From contig CAZQMV010000011.1 in NCBI GenBank assembly GCA_964594635.1, forward strand, positions 1-64,000: DNA of 64,000 nt. Reading direction: 5' to 3'. The DNA is from Berkiella sp964594635 (lineage in GTDB: Bacteria; Pseudomonadota; Gammaproteobacteria; Berkiellales; Berkiellaceae). The notes below the pieces were generated by a model. It searched no databases and was not told the origin of the DNA. It worked only from the letters and a program-made list of their open reading frames with translations. Shown piece by piece: positions 17,542 to 26,600 of this stretch; positions within the stretch are counted from its first letter, which is position 1, and the number at the start of each line of letters is the position of its first letter. The translations under genes were made by a program, and so were the position numbers.

Positions 17542-18156
17542 ATGGACAAAGTAGCAATAGATTTACTATATCAAGGTTATTTCTCTAAAGTCTACCAACA
17601 TACTCACGGGTATATTGCGTATAGCAAAGATGAACTGACCACTTTTGCTAAAGACAATGTGAGCCAGACGTATGGCGAGCTGCTTTATCCCAGTGTTAAA
17701 AAAATGATTTCAGAGTTCCATCCCAAGGAAAGCGATGTGTTTTTAGACTTGGGCTCAGGACTTGGCAAATGCGCTTTACAAGTTTTTACGCAAAGCCCTG
17801 TCAAAAAAGTGATTGGCATCGAGGCATCAACGGGTTTATTTAACCAGTCAAAGTTAGCAGAAGAAAAGTTAAAAAACGATTTTCCTTTTTTCTGGAATGA
17901 TAATCGGGTGCTCGATCTGCGTTGTGCTAATTTTTTAACCGACGATTGGCAAGATACCACCGTTATTTATACTTGTTCTACTTGCTTTACCCAGAATTTG
18001 CTCGCAGAAATTGGTCGCAAGATCAATCAACACACCAGTGTGCAACAAGTGCTGAGTTTACGGCCCTTGCCGACGTTAGAAAGGCTAAAGCTGCAAAATG
18101 TATTTAGTGTGGAGTGTTCTTGGGATTCTTCATTATGCTTTCATTACGCATTGTAA
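17542..18156 (+). CDS. DOT1-like SAM-dependent methyltransferase
   Basis: The 204-aa protein has a class I methyltransferase core with the features of the DOT1 branch. YGELLYPSVKKMI comes before motif I (DLGSGLGKC, about 69-77), followed by VIGIEAS, in which Glu would bind the SAM ribose, and LLAEIGRKIN later. DOT1 enzymes methylate histone H3 in eukaryotes; bacterial relatives have unknown targets. ATG 17542 is preferred over 17521 because GGG lies 8 nt before it and it gives a compact protein. No membrane segment or signal peptide. The gene is convergent with the ABC exporter pair. Confidence 0.68.
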   Translation: MDKVAIDLLYQGYFSKVYQHTHGYIAYSKDELTTFAKDNVSQTYGELLYPSVKKMISEFHPKESDVFLDLGSGLGKCALQVFTQSPVKKVIGIEASTGLFNQSKLAEEKLKNDFPFFWNDNRVLDLRCANFLTDDWQDTTVIYTCSTCFTQNLLAEIGRKINQHTSVQQVLSLRPLPTLERLKLQNVFSVECSWDSSLCFHYAL

Positions 18157-18178
18157 CCTGGAAATACAGTATCTGATA

Positions 18179-18210
18179 TTTCCCCTTTCCCGCAAGCGGT
18201 AGAGGGGAAA
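18179..18210. terminator. Bidirectional terminator-like hairpin
   Basis: An 8-bp outer stem (TTTCCCCT at 18179-18186, AGGGGAAA at 18203-18210) encloses an inner CCGC/GCGG stem. It lies between two convergent genes. Confidence 0.65.
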
Positions 18211-18223
18211 GAGCCCGGGTCCC

Positions 18224-19600
18224 CTATTCTCCCAACGTAATCAATTTTTTTGGTTCCTCGGGAGCCCAAATACTTTCCCAGCGCTGCCAAACTAAGAAAC
18301 CGAAGAAGCCAATTTGGGCCAAGATGGCTATCAGTGCGAGTGGGGTATTATTACCCCAGCTGGGGAGCACGGCGGGTAGCAAATATTGTAATTTCAATAA
18401 GCCCAATAACACGGGCACGGCAATCCACAGGATAGCTAAATACAAGATCACAGCAGATTGAGCGCGTCTTGGGTTTTTACTAAAATAGAAATAGTGCGCG
18501 AGTAAAATATCACGAACCAAAAATAACAGGCTGGTTAAGATGAAAACCGACGTCGAAAATTCTTTAAAATCATTCGGTACAAGGCATGTGATGATGCCAA
18601 CGATAATCGCCAAGGTGAAAGAAATGACCCACCAAGGAATTTCTTGTAAGGTTTCAGTGATATTGTAAAGAGAGAGGCGTGTGAGTATTTTTCGATAGCG
18701 TAGGCTGTTGAGTGAATCGGAAAATAACCCAAAGTAGCAAAGTAGTGTGATCACGCTAAAAGCAATATAAAGAGGTGTTGTATCAAACAACTGGCGCAAC
18801 TCAGGCATATCTTCCATTAGTTTAGTGTTGGCATGTTCTTGAAAAAATGAACCAAAGCCTGAAAAATAAACCATGCAATACAGGTTAAACACTAACCACA
18901 CCCAAGGAATATTTTGATATTGCAGTTCTTTACTAAAAGAGCGATAGAGTGCGACAACAGTCCATGCGAGAAAAATGGTGTAGCTTAAGATAAAAAAGGC
19001 TGGTGTATTAAACTGGTGATGATGCCACAGTACCGTACCGGTATTTCTTTGTGCAACATAACAATACCCTGTAAACACGATACCTGTGAAAGCAGCGATT
19101 AAAAAATAGCTGAAAGTTTTGTTGGAATGCGCATGGCGGATTTGCGGTAATATTTGGATGCTAAGTAATAACCCCAATGCTTGTGAAAATAAGCCGCCAA
19201 TGAGTAATGACAGTAATTCTGTAGCTGAGACAACTTCTCTTGCTGGTAAAGTGGATTGCAGCGGTAAAAAAAGGAGTAAGCAAATTAAAACACCATACCA
19301 GCTAAACAAGGTGCTACCGAGCCATTTGCCAATCGTCATACTCCAAGGTGAAATGGCAGATTGACGTTGAAAGTCCCAGGTATTATTACCGACTTCTTGC
19401 ATCACGGTATCAGAAGCGGCGCGTGTTCCCCAGATAAACAGAAAAAAGCAACCCGCATAATAAGCAAAGCCTGCCCCTGCGCCATCACTCATCATTTTAA
19501 AAATATAAGTTAGTAGTCCTAAAATAAGCGGAGTGAATAATAAACGGTGCGGAGTAAAATCAAGCCAAATATTGCGTCTTAACTCAGGGTTGTGAATCAT
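18224..19600 (-). CDS. ABC-2-type exporter permease
   Basis: This 458-aa protein has about 10-12 membrane helices separated by short polar loops and is the membrane partner of the ATPase encoded immediately upstream. The open frame continues to 19645, but ATG 19600 (MIHNPELRRN) follows AAGGA at a proper distance and begins one base after the ATPase stop, so the two are translationally coupled. The exported substrate is unknown; such two-gene ABC-2 systems move lipids, drugs or peptides. Confidence 0.8.
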   Translation of the reverse strand: MIHNPELRRNIWLDFTPHRLLFTPLILGLLTYIFKMMSDGAGAGFAYYAGCFFLFIWGTRAASDTVMQEVGNNTWDFQRQSAISPWSMTIGKWLGSTLFSWYGVLICLLLFLPLQSTLPAREVVSATELLSLLIGGLFSQALGLLLSIQILPQIRHAHSNKTFSYFLIAAFTGIVFTGYCYVAQRNTGTVLWHHHQFNTPAFFILSYTIFLAWTVVALYRSFSKELQYQNIPWVWLVFNLYCMVYFSGFGSFFQEHANTKLMEDMPELRQLFDTTPLYIAFSVITLLCYFGLFSDSLNSLRYRKILTRLSLYNITETLQEIPWWVISFTLAIIVGIITCLVPNDFKEFSTSVFILTSLLFLVRDILLAHYFYFSKNPRRAQSAVILYLAILWIAVPVLLGLLKLQYLLPAVLPSWGNNTPLALIAILAQIGFFGFLVWQRWESIWAPEEPKKLITLGE

Positions 19601-19601
19601 G

Positions 19602-20546
19602 TTAATCCTTCGTTGTTTTTGGATCTTTGTTTTGATTTTGGGCAATGTTTAAATAAACATCTTGCATTCGTTGCTTTTGCTCTTGCAGACTGACAACCGG
19701 TATATTCTGCATTACCAGGGTTTTGAGTAACTGTTGTTGATCTTGTTGATTGCCCTTCAATTCCAGCATGACAATATTCGCTTTTATCGATTTAACCGCC
19801 ACATTCGGTAATTGATTGAATGCGGTGCTAAAAGGCGCAGCATCGGTTGAAAGGGTGAGGCACAAACTCAATGTGTTTTCTTTTTGTTGGTAGGTTTTAA
19901 GGGCACATTGCTCTAAGAGTTTGCCATCTTGTAGCACAAGCATATGAGTCGAATAATCTTCCAACTCCGATAAAATATGAGAGGAAACGATTAAGGTCAT
20001 CCCTTGTGCTTGCAGAGTCAATAACAGTTTTGATAAATGATAGCGTGCTTCTGGATCAAGGCCAGAAGCGGGTTCATCCAGAAATAGGATTTTAGGATTG
20101 TGGATAATGGTTTGTGCGATAGCGAGGCGTTGACGTAACCCACGCGAAAGTTTACCCGCCGTTATTTTGCGATATTCCGTGATTTGTAATCGTTCCATCG
20201 CTTGGTCTATCAGTTTATTGGTTTGGCTACTGTCGCAGTTTCGACTCCAGGCAAAGAACGTTAAGTTCTGTTCTACGGTTAAGTCATCATAGAGTCCAAA
20301 AAAGTCTGAAAGATAGCTACTGATTTCATGGATTTTGCGTGGAAACCTGTCAGTATCCCAGCCATCAATGGTAATTTTACCTTGCATAGGGCTGTCCAAA
20401 GCCGAAAGGCAGCGCAACAGAGTGGTTTTACCAGCGCCGTTTGGTCCGACAAGAGCAGTAATGGTGTTAGGGGGAATCGTGCAGGAAATATGTTCCAGCG
20501 CTCGTTTGCCTGGGTAATCATAGCTTAGATCATCGATTTGGATCAT
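19602..20546 (-). CDS. ABC transporter ATP-binding protein
   Basis: The 314-aa protein contains Walker A (GPNGAGKTT, 34-42), a signature loop (LSRGLRQRLAIAQ), Walker B (ILFLDEPASGLD) and the switch His (SSHILSELE). The signature has Arg in place of the usual Gly at its third position (LSRG rather than LSGG), as in several ABC-2 ATPases. About 90 extra C-terminal residues form the accessory domain common in drug or lipid exporters of this class. It energises the permease encoded next. Confidence 0.93.
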   Translation of the reverse strand: MIQIDDLSYDYPGKRALEHISCTIPPNTITALVGPNGAGKTTLLRCLSALDSPMQGKITIDGWDTDRFPRKIHEISSYLSDFFGLYDDLTVEQNLTFFAWSRNCDSSQTNKLIDQAMERLQITEYRKITAGKLSRGLRQRLAIAQTIIHNPKILFLDEPASGLDPEARYHLSKLLLTLQAQGMTLIVSSHILSELEDYSTHMLVLQDGKLLEQCALKTYQQKENTLSLCLTLSTDAAPFSTAFNQLPNVAVKSIKANIVMLELKGNQQDQQQLLKTLVMQNIPVVSLQEQKQRMQDVYLNIAQNQNKDPKTTKD

Positions 20547-20690
20547 AACGCTTTATCAATCCCTAATCAGAGAGTAATCAATACTATAGCGAAATTCATT
20601 CTTATATTCATTATTTTAAAGAATCAGGGTAAAGTTCTTAGGTAGTAGATTGATAGGGCATAACCTGTCTTAGCAAATGGAGCAAGGTAA

Positions 20691-21659
20691 ATGACAAATA
20701 AAGAAACAATTGAAGCACCAGCCGCCAAACAATTAAAACAGTGGGCAACCTGGTTTGCAGATGGCCTTGAGGATGCTGCTAAAGCGATAGTGCTATTTCT
20801 GCCGAATGGTTTAAACGCAATGTATAACGACATGCTAAAACGGTTGCCGTTGGTGGGAAGCTTCTTTTCCCACAAAGGGGTTGAGAAACTGCTCAAGTTT
20901 TGTACCGGGATCAGTATTTCTCAAGAATTAGGACGAGATGTTGCTTACTTTTTATTTCGACCAGTGGGTTATGCGCTGGGATATTTGTTAGGTTTGCTGA
21001 ATGCTGGACAATTAGCGCCGCAATATCAAGGCAAGATAGGCCAGTTTATTGGTAAATTTAGTGGTCAAACCACAGCGGGCGCTTTAATGGGGTTGTTCAC
21101 GTCACTCCTGCTGTCTGCAAGTTTTAATACAATACTACTGGCTACCGGGATTGGCGCTTTACTGGGTATATCTGCCAAGACGATCTTTTTGTTTGCAGTA
21201 CATTCGTTAAGTGAAGCCAATGCGTTGGCGGTTCGCAAAAATGTGCAAAGAGCGAAGGAATTCAATGCCAGACTCAAAGTGGCGGTAAGAGAAAAAACCA
21301 AAAGCCGTATTTTAAGGGAAGCGCAAGATATCATTCAGCAAATGAATGGACCACAGTCACAACAGAACTTAGCCGAATTTTTTCAAAGCGAATATGAAAA
21401 AATTTCTCAAAGTACCTACCAAAAAATTGAACGTCATTTTAATTATTTAGCCGATAGAGCATGTCATGGCGATGTGGAAGCCTTAAAGCGCTTATACCAA
21501 CTTCTGCCAAAGCAAGTGGACCAAGGCACTGAACAAACCGCGTTGGAAACCATGCTTGATAGGATGTTCAATACGCGTGCTGTGGCGAGGATCAAAGACG
21601 AAGTTGATTCAGCCTATGACAGATGGCAGTATCGGTTTCTCAAAATGAGTCCGGCATAG
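20691..21659 (+). CDS. Membrane-associated protein of unknown function
   Basis: The protein (322 aa) begins with an amphipathic helical region, has Gly/Ala/Leu-rich hydrophobic segments (about 88-108 and 128-175, the second long enough for two helices), then a charged helical C-terminal half with Gln/Glu/Arg-rich stretches. AAGG lies just before ATG 20691. No family recognised. It is followed directly by the 171-bp inverted-repeat element. The layout of membrane hairpin plus helical domain would fit an effector, but nothing in the sequence proves it. Confidence 0.55.
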   Translation: MTNKETIEAPAAKQLKQWATWFADGLEDAAKAIVLFLPNGLNAMYNDMLKRLPLVGSFFSHKGVEKLLKFCTGISISQELGRDVAYFLFRPVGYALGYLLGLLNAGQLAPQYQGKIGQFIGKFSGQTTAGALMGLFTSLLLSASFNTILLATGIGALLGISAKTIFLFAVHSLSEANALAVRKNVQRAKEFNARLKVAVREKTKSRILREAQDIIQQMNGPQSQQNLAEFFQSEYEKISQSTYQKIERHFNYLADRACHGDVEALKRLYQLLPKQVDQGTEQTALETMLDRMFNTRAVARIKDEVDSAYDRWQYRFLKMSPA

Positions 21660-21660
21660 A

Positions 21661-21831
21661 CCCCACGCTGCGATTTACTCGCCTACGGCGTGTAAATCTT
21701 ACGCGGGGCTAGGCTCTGTACAGACCTACGGGGCGATCCAAACAATGTATTTTCTGCGCGGCGTAGCCGCGTAGGATTCTAGCCCCGCGTGAGGAGCATT
21801 CGCCATAAGGCGAATGGACCGCTGCGTGGGG
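21661..21831. repeat. Nested inverted-repeat element (171 bp)
   Basis: The ends are inverted repeats (CCCCACGCTGCG at 21661-21672 against 21820-21831, one mismatch). Inside them lie a hairpin at 21672-21698 (GATTTA...TAAATC), a 15-bp stem (21698-21712 with 21779-21793, one mismatch, core GCGGGGCTAG), a perfect CGCGGC-GTA-GCCGCG hairpin (21757-21771) and a perfect ATTCGCC-ATAA-GGCGAAT hairpin (21798-21815). The unit is more GC-rich than its flanks and fills the gap between convergent genes. It could be a REP/MITE-like element, a structured RNA or a terminator. Confidence 0.8.
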
Positions 21832-21838
21832 AGGGGAT

Positions 21839-22489
21839 TTAATTCACCCAGTGATTCCTACGCCCCTGCATCAGAAAGATCTTCTCATTCCTCTCCCTCT
21901 CATCCTGCGTTACCGGGTATTGTTCATGCCACTTTAAATACAATGCCATTTCTTCATCCGTTAATCGAAACGGATAAGTATCTTTCATATAAAGATAGGC
22001 GCGGGCGATCATGCCGCGCTTACTGAGGGCAGGTTCCAGTTGCTTGCTTTTTTTATCAATTACAAAATGGCATCCCGACTTTTTGGATGGGGTGTTGCTC
22101 AATTCGGCAAATCGATAACGTTCGCGCTCTTTCTTTAACTGCCGTGTTTCGGGGACCAAATTGTGCAGATCTTTTTGCATTTCTTGAAATTGGTTATCGC
22201 GTTGGCAGCAGCGCAACCCTTGGCTAACTTTGCCCTTTTGATTAACACACTTTTGATGATAGCAAGCATAAAAGGGAGCCAGCTTTTTTAAAGGCACAAG
22301 ATACATGCAGGTGATTTTTTCGTTTAAGGCTGGCTGATGTTTACTATGCTCATGGATTTCACCAAAGTTTGAAAAAGGCTGATCACAGAAAAACGTAGAG
22401 TGGTGGAGTGTTAGAAGCGGTTGGTAACAAGGCGCACTATGCGCGCCTTGATAAGCCATGCTTAACAACATAATAAGCATTAACTTCAT
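21839..22489 (-). CDS. Periplasmic/secreted endonuclease I (EndA/Vvn family)
   Basis: This 216-aa non-specific DNase has a signal peptide (about 1-18, cleavage near HSA). The family motifs follow: HNLVPETRQLKKERERYRF in place of the usual HLxPxxGxxNxxRxxxxF, a RGMIARAYLYM helix, LKWHEQYPV, and the C-terminal ERNEKIFLMQGRRNHWV. Several Cys residues suggest disulfides. The central segment differs from E. coli EndA (T-R-Q for G-x-x-N), so activity should be checked. It could degrade extracellular DNA for nutrition. The periplasmic glutaredoxin gene lies 14 bp upstream. Confidence 0.85.
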   Translation of the reverse strand: MKLMLIMLLSMAYQGAHSAPCYQPLLTLHHSTFFCDQPFSNFGEIHEHSKHQPALNEKITCMYLVPLKKLAPFYACYHQKCVNQKGKVSQGLRCCQRDNQFQEMQKDLHNLVPETRQLKKERERYRFAELSNTPSKKSGCHFVIDKKSKQLEPALSKRGMIARAYLYMKDTYPFRLTDEEMALYLKWHEQYPVTQDERERNEKIFLMQGRRNHWVN

Positions 22490-22503
22490 AATCAGGATTG
22501 CTA

Positions 22504-22839
22504 TTACTTTTTAACGAGTCCGTGTTGTTTTAAGGCATTGTGCAAGTCACCACGATCAAAGCCATCTAAACGGGTATTGCCTACAAAAATGAGCGGTACA
22601 CCTTGACCATTTGCTTCATGAAATTTACGTTTGCCTTCTTCTGAAGTTTCGATGTCATAGTCAGTAAAGCTCACATTTTGTGACTTTAGATATTCACGCA
22701 CTTGCTTACAATAGGTGCACCAGCTTGTGCCATAAAGAACAACGGTGGTTTCTTTAGCTTGTATGGGGGTGCTCAAAAAAGTCATCATAAAACTAAGCAC
22801 AATGGCTAGCCTAATAAATAGATTTCTAGTTCGGTTCAT
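22504..22839 (-). CDS. Exported glutaredoxin-like protein
   Basis: The protein (111 aa) has a signal peptide (about 1-28, ending IQA) followed by a complete glutaredoxin/thioredoxin-fold domain: CTYC active site at 41-44, cis-Pro loop GVPLIFVG, and the GFDRGDL segment typical of glutaredoxins. Glutaredoxins are usually cytoplasmic; an exported one probably handles disulfides in the periplasm. Its location 14 bp upstream of the Cys-rich endonuclease on the same strand suggests it could help that enzyme fold. Confidence 0.85.
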   Translation of the reverse strand: MNRTRNLFIRLAIVLSFMMTFLSTPIQAKETTVVLYGTSWCTYCKQVREYLKSQNVSFTDYDIETSEEGKRKFHEANGQGVPLIFVGNTRLDGFDRGDLHNALKQHGLVKK

Positions 22840-22925
22840 AACGTTGATTGTTCCTATTGCTTGAATATGAGAGCATTACTGTTGATAGCATCAATTTGTG
22901 TGTCCAGTCAAATGATAGGTGATCC

Positions 22926-23648
22926 GTGTTCAAGGCGAGAGCAATCGCATTATTGATAGTTGGTCTACTTTCTTTTAAATTGTTCGCAGCAGCGCCTGCC
23001 ATGCATGTCGCGTTAGGTGGGAAATGGCTCGCAACTTTTGCGCCAGAATATACTGAAGAAGAAAGGAAGCTGTTTTTATTGGGAACGGTGTTTCCCGATA
23101 TTCGGTATCTAGGGGTGATAAGGCGAGATCAAACGCATTATAAAGGTATGACCTTAGAAAAGGTTTATGCTGCGAAATCACCCTTTGCACGCGGCATGTT
23201 GTTTCATAGCTATGTTGACGAATATCGTGAACACTGCGTCAGACAAAGCGGAATCGAAAAGCTGTTGAAGGAAGTACCCAGAAAACAACAGGGGACTTTT
23301 TTAAAATTACTGGAAGATCAGGTGTTACATAGCACTTATAAATGGACCGAATTTAAAAAATTCCTGATTTCTATTCCTGAAGATGAGAGAAAATTTGGTT
23401 TAGAAACCTCCTCACTCACGCAATGGCATACAGGGTTATCACTGTATTTCACCACAACACCCAGCAACATTTTGCAACAAGTGAGCTTATTTGAGCAAAG
23501 CATCTTAACGTTAGATGCGCCTACCATTAAAGCCTGGGGGGTATTATTGCCAAAGTATGCAGAGGATCCACAAATGCAAAAGCATGTAGCAGATCTGCTA
23601 CATGCTTTCGATAAGGCCTTTATTTCGTTACATGCAGATCTGCAGTAA
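22926..23648 (+). CDS. Exported zinc-dependent phospholipase C-like protein
   Basis: The 240-aa product has a signal peptide (about 1-21). The mature start APAMHVALGGKWL, the FLLGTVFPDIRYLG segment, the QTHYKG motif and the later LFHSYVDEYREHC arrange His and Asp residues as in the zinc-dependent phospholipase C/S1-P1 nuclease superfamily. Metal binding is inferred from this spacing. The start is GTG 22926 with AGGTGA upstream. The 3' end overlaps the convergent adhesin gene by 29 bp and contains that gene's terminator palindrome. Confidence 0.55.
   Translation: MFKARAIALLIVGLLSFKLFAAAPAMHVALGGKWLATFAPEYTEEERKLFLLGTVFPDIRYLGVIRRDQTHYKGMTLEKVYAAKSPFARGMLFHSYVDEYREHCVRQSGIEKLLKEVPRKQQGTFLKLLEDQVLHSTYKWTEFKKFLISIPEDERKFGLETSSLTQWHTGLSLYFTTTPSNILQQVSLFEQSILTLDAPTIKAWGVLLPKYAEDPQMQKHVADLLHAFDKAFISLHADLQ
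23579..23608 (-). terminator. 30-bp perfect palindrome, likely terminator of the adhesin gene
   Basis: The sequence is a perfect 30-bp palindrome centred on AGATCT. On the minus strand it starts 12 bp beyond the adhesin stop codon. It can fold as a 12-bp stem with a 6-nt loop, ending in TTTTGCATTT. It lies inside the last codons of the convergent phospholipase-like gene. Confidence 0.7.
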
Positions 23649-26600
23649 TGCTTTCTAAGTGTTGCTGTAATGCTTGCATGTCATGCCCAGGAACGGTACC
23701 TACATTTTCCAAGATAACGGTACTCTTATTTTGTAAGGTTATTTCAAGGTTAGCATTTGGACCCTCTTGATGGAAGCTTGCTACTGCATCCATGAAGTCC
23801 ACTTTACCATCGTGATTGGAATCTTGAACTCCAACAAAAGAGAGGACATTTTGTTTGCTCATTCCTAAGTCTTTGATGAAAATGGTTTCAGGTGCATGTG
23901 AATCACCTACATCGATAATAAAGTCATTAATACCTTTGCCGCCTTCCATCATAATCGCATTGGCATTATGGTTGGCAGTGCTCATGATATCATTGGCATC
24001 GCTACCCATGAGATTTACTAATGAAGTGGGATGTTCAAACACATTCACATCCAGTTTTGCATCATGCAGGTTACCCGTTGCTAAATCCTTCAAGGTATAT
24101 GTGAAGTGTTCTACTTGGTCAGTTGCTTTAGGGCTGACAGTGTAAGCATATTCACCAGAGTTATTCGCTGCCAAACTACCACCTTGAGGTGTGGTAAATT
24201 CAATTTCAGCACCATCTTCTGGTAACGGGATATGAACAGTTTTGCCGTCTTTATCAGCGACTGCATTTAAGCTTTCCAAGTGGTTATCTTTAATGTATTT
24301 CGCTGCATCATCGGTTTCAAAAGAGAGCTGGATCACTTTTGCACCTTGAGCGCCTATCACATCATTCGCCATCAAATCACCTGCAAAAGGCGCTTTGGAG
24401 GTTGCAAAAGCGACATCACTATTGGCAGCAGAAACATCATTGTGAGAATCAGCTGAAGTGGTTTCAACGGAAAAGCTGGTAATGGTCATTTGCAAGCTTT
24501 GTGGTGCAATCACATGTAATTGTGCTTGCGCAGTGGTAGGGTCACCATCATTATCCACCGCAGTGTAGGTAAAGCTATCGGTTTTCCCTACTTGTGCATT
24601 GCCATCAATGGTGTAAGTGAAGGTACCATCTGCGTTAAGGTGTAATTTTTCACCATTAGGAGTCGCAATGTCAGAGTTCTGTGGGATAGGAATGATCACG
24701 TTAACCCCATTTACGCTTGCACCAATCAAGTCAGAGTGTGCATTCAAATACGCAGTAGCCGCTGCGGAACTTGCAAAAGCAAACTGAATTTGAGTGACAT
24801 GGAGATTGCCATCCGCACCTGCGATATCATTGACAAGAATATTGCCGCTAATGTGTGCAACATCGCCGATGGTGCTGATTAATATGTCTTGTAAATTGCT
24901 CAAATTAGCATTCACATGATAAACCGCTGGAGTATCACCAGGATTTGCTAAAGGTGTTAAGTATTGGTCAACATTTTGTTGACTAGCAGGAGGTGCAATA
25001 TTAATCACAATGGAATCAACGCCATTGGTATTAATATTATTTTGCCAAGTTAGGTAATTTCCACTATTGGGTGTACCAACGTTTGGCTGACCATCAGAGA
25101 TAAAGTAGGTTTTATCTATGTACTCTGCTAATGCAGGATTCGCTTTGTCCGCATTCATGAGAGTTTGTGATTGGTTCATTGCTGCAGTATAGTTAGTCGA
25201 GCCATTAGCACTTAAAGCATTAATGAAGCTTTTAGCTGCTTGTATATTGTCAAATTCTTGTGAAGTTTGTGCATTTGATGCAAAAGTCACAAATGTGATC
25301 AGTAATCCTGAGCTTGCAGCGGCATAGCTATCTAAAAGAGCGCCATTACTGGTTAAAGATTCTTTTAGGATTTGTAAGCGGGTTTTACCTGTCCCTAGAA
25401 TCATATCACCCATACTGCCTGAGACGTCTAAATTGAATATCAAGTTGTATTTGGGTAACGGTGGTTTGGTGATGCTGAAATCATCCGCATTTGCAGTTGG
25501 TACATCATCAACAATGTTAACGCTTAATGTATTGGTTGCTGTATCACCGTCGGTATCTCTGAGTGAAACAGTAAAGTCTTCAAACAAACTGTTTTTACCA
25601 TTTCCGTTAGCATGGTTTTCATTGTCGTTTAAAGTATAAGTGTATGAAACCGTACCATTTGTCGCATTATAACCGGTAATGGAGAGGGTATTACCCAGCG
25701 GGGTGCTAAAGCTGGTAGTGGTAAACACGTTGTTAACGATGACATCGTGACCACCAACACTCAAGTTGGCGATGCCATCTGGAGCGCTGATTTTGAAGTC
25801 GCCTGCTTGAGTAGTGGATTCTTTGCTAGGATCGGAGCCCGCAGATTCGTTCAAACCGCGACTGGCAAGTAAATCATCTTCATTGACGCTGACATCACCA
25901 CCTTGTGCTTTAGATGTTAAGTTAGTGATGGTAACACCTGCATCAATATTGAAACTAAGTTCTGCACTGGAGGTATCACCATCATTATCTTGCATGGTGT
26001 AGTAAAGCGTATCTTTGCCACCATTAATACTATTGTTAACGTTACTGACATAAGTAAAGTTACCATCAGATCCAATGTGCAATACATTACCTAAAGGAGT
26101 GACGATATTGCCATTTGGAATCGGAATAATAACTGTATTACCGTTGACACTAATGCCAGTTAATTCAGGATGATCATTTTTGTAACTATTTGCTTCTTGC
26201 GCATTATCAAAGTTGAAATATACGTTAATAACAGATGGGTTACCATCAGCACCTTTAATGTCGTTTGTTAAAACATTACCTTGCACTTCAGTTTCATTAA
26301 TTGTGTCAACCAATAGTTGTTGCAAGTTGCTTAAATCAGGCGCAACGGTGATCACAGTTCCTGGTTGGTCATCATCTAAATCAGCTAAATGCTCGTTAAT
26401 GTTGTTATTGGTACCACCAATGTTAAGCATATACGCTTCAACATTACCCTCGATGAGGTTATTACGCCAAGCAAGTTCTTGAGCGTCATTTAGCGCAGTG
26501 TTGCCTGGATTAGGTTCACCATCAGATATCCAATACATTCTATCAATGTAACCATTTAATGCTGGATTGGCATCGTCGGCATTGACATCCGCTGTGGCAG

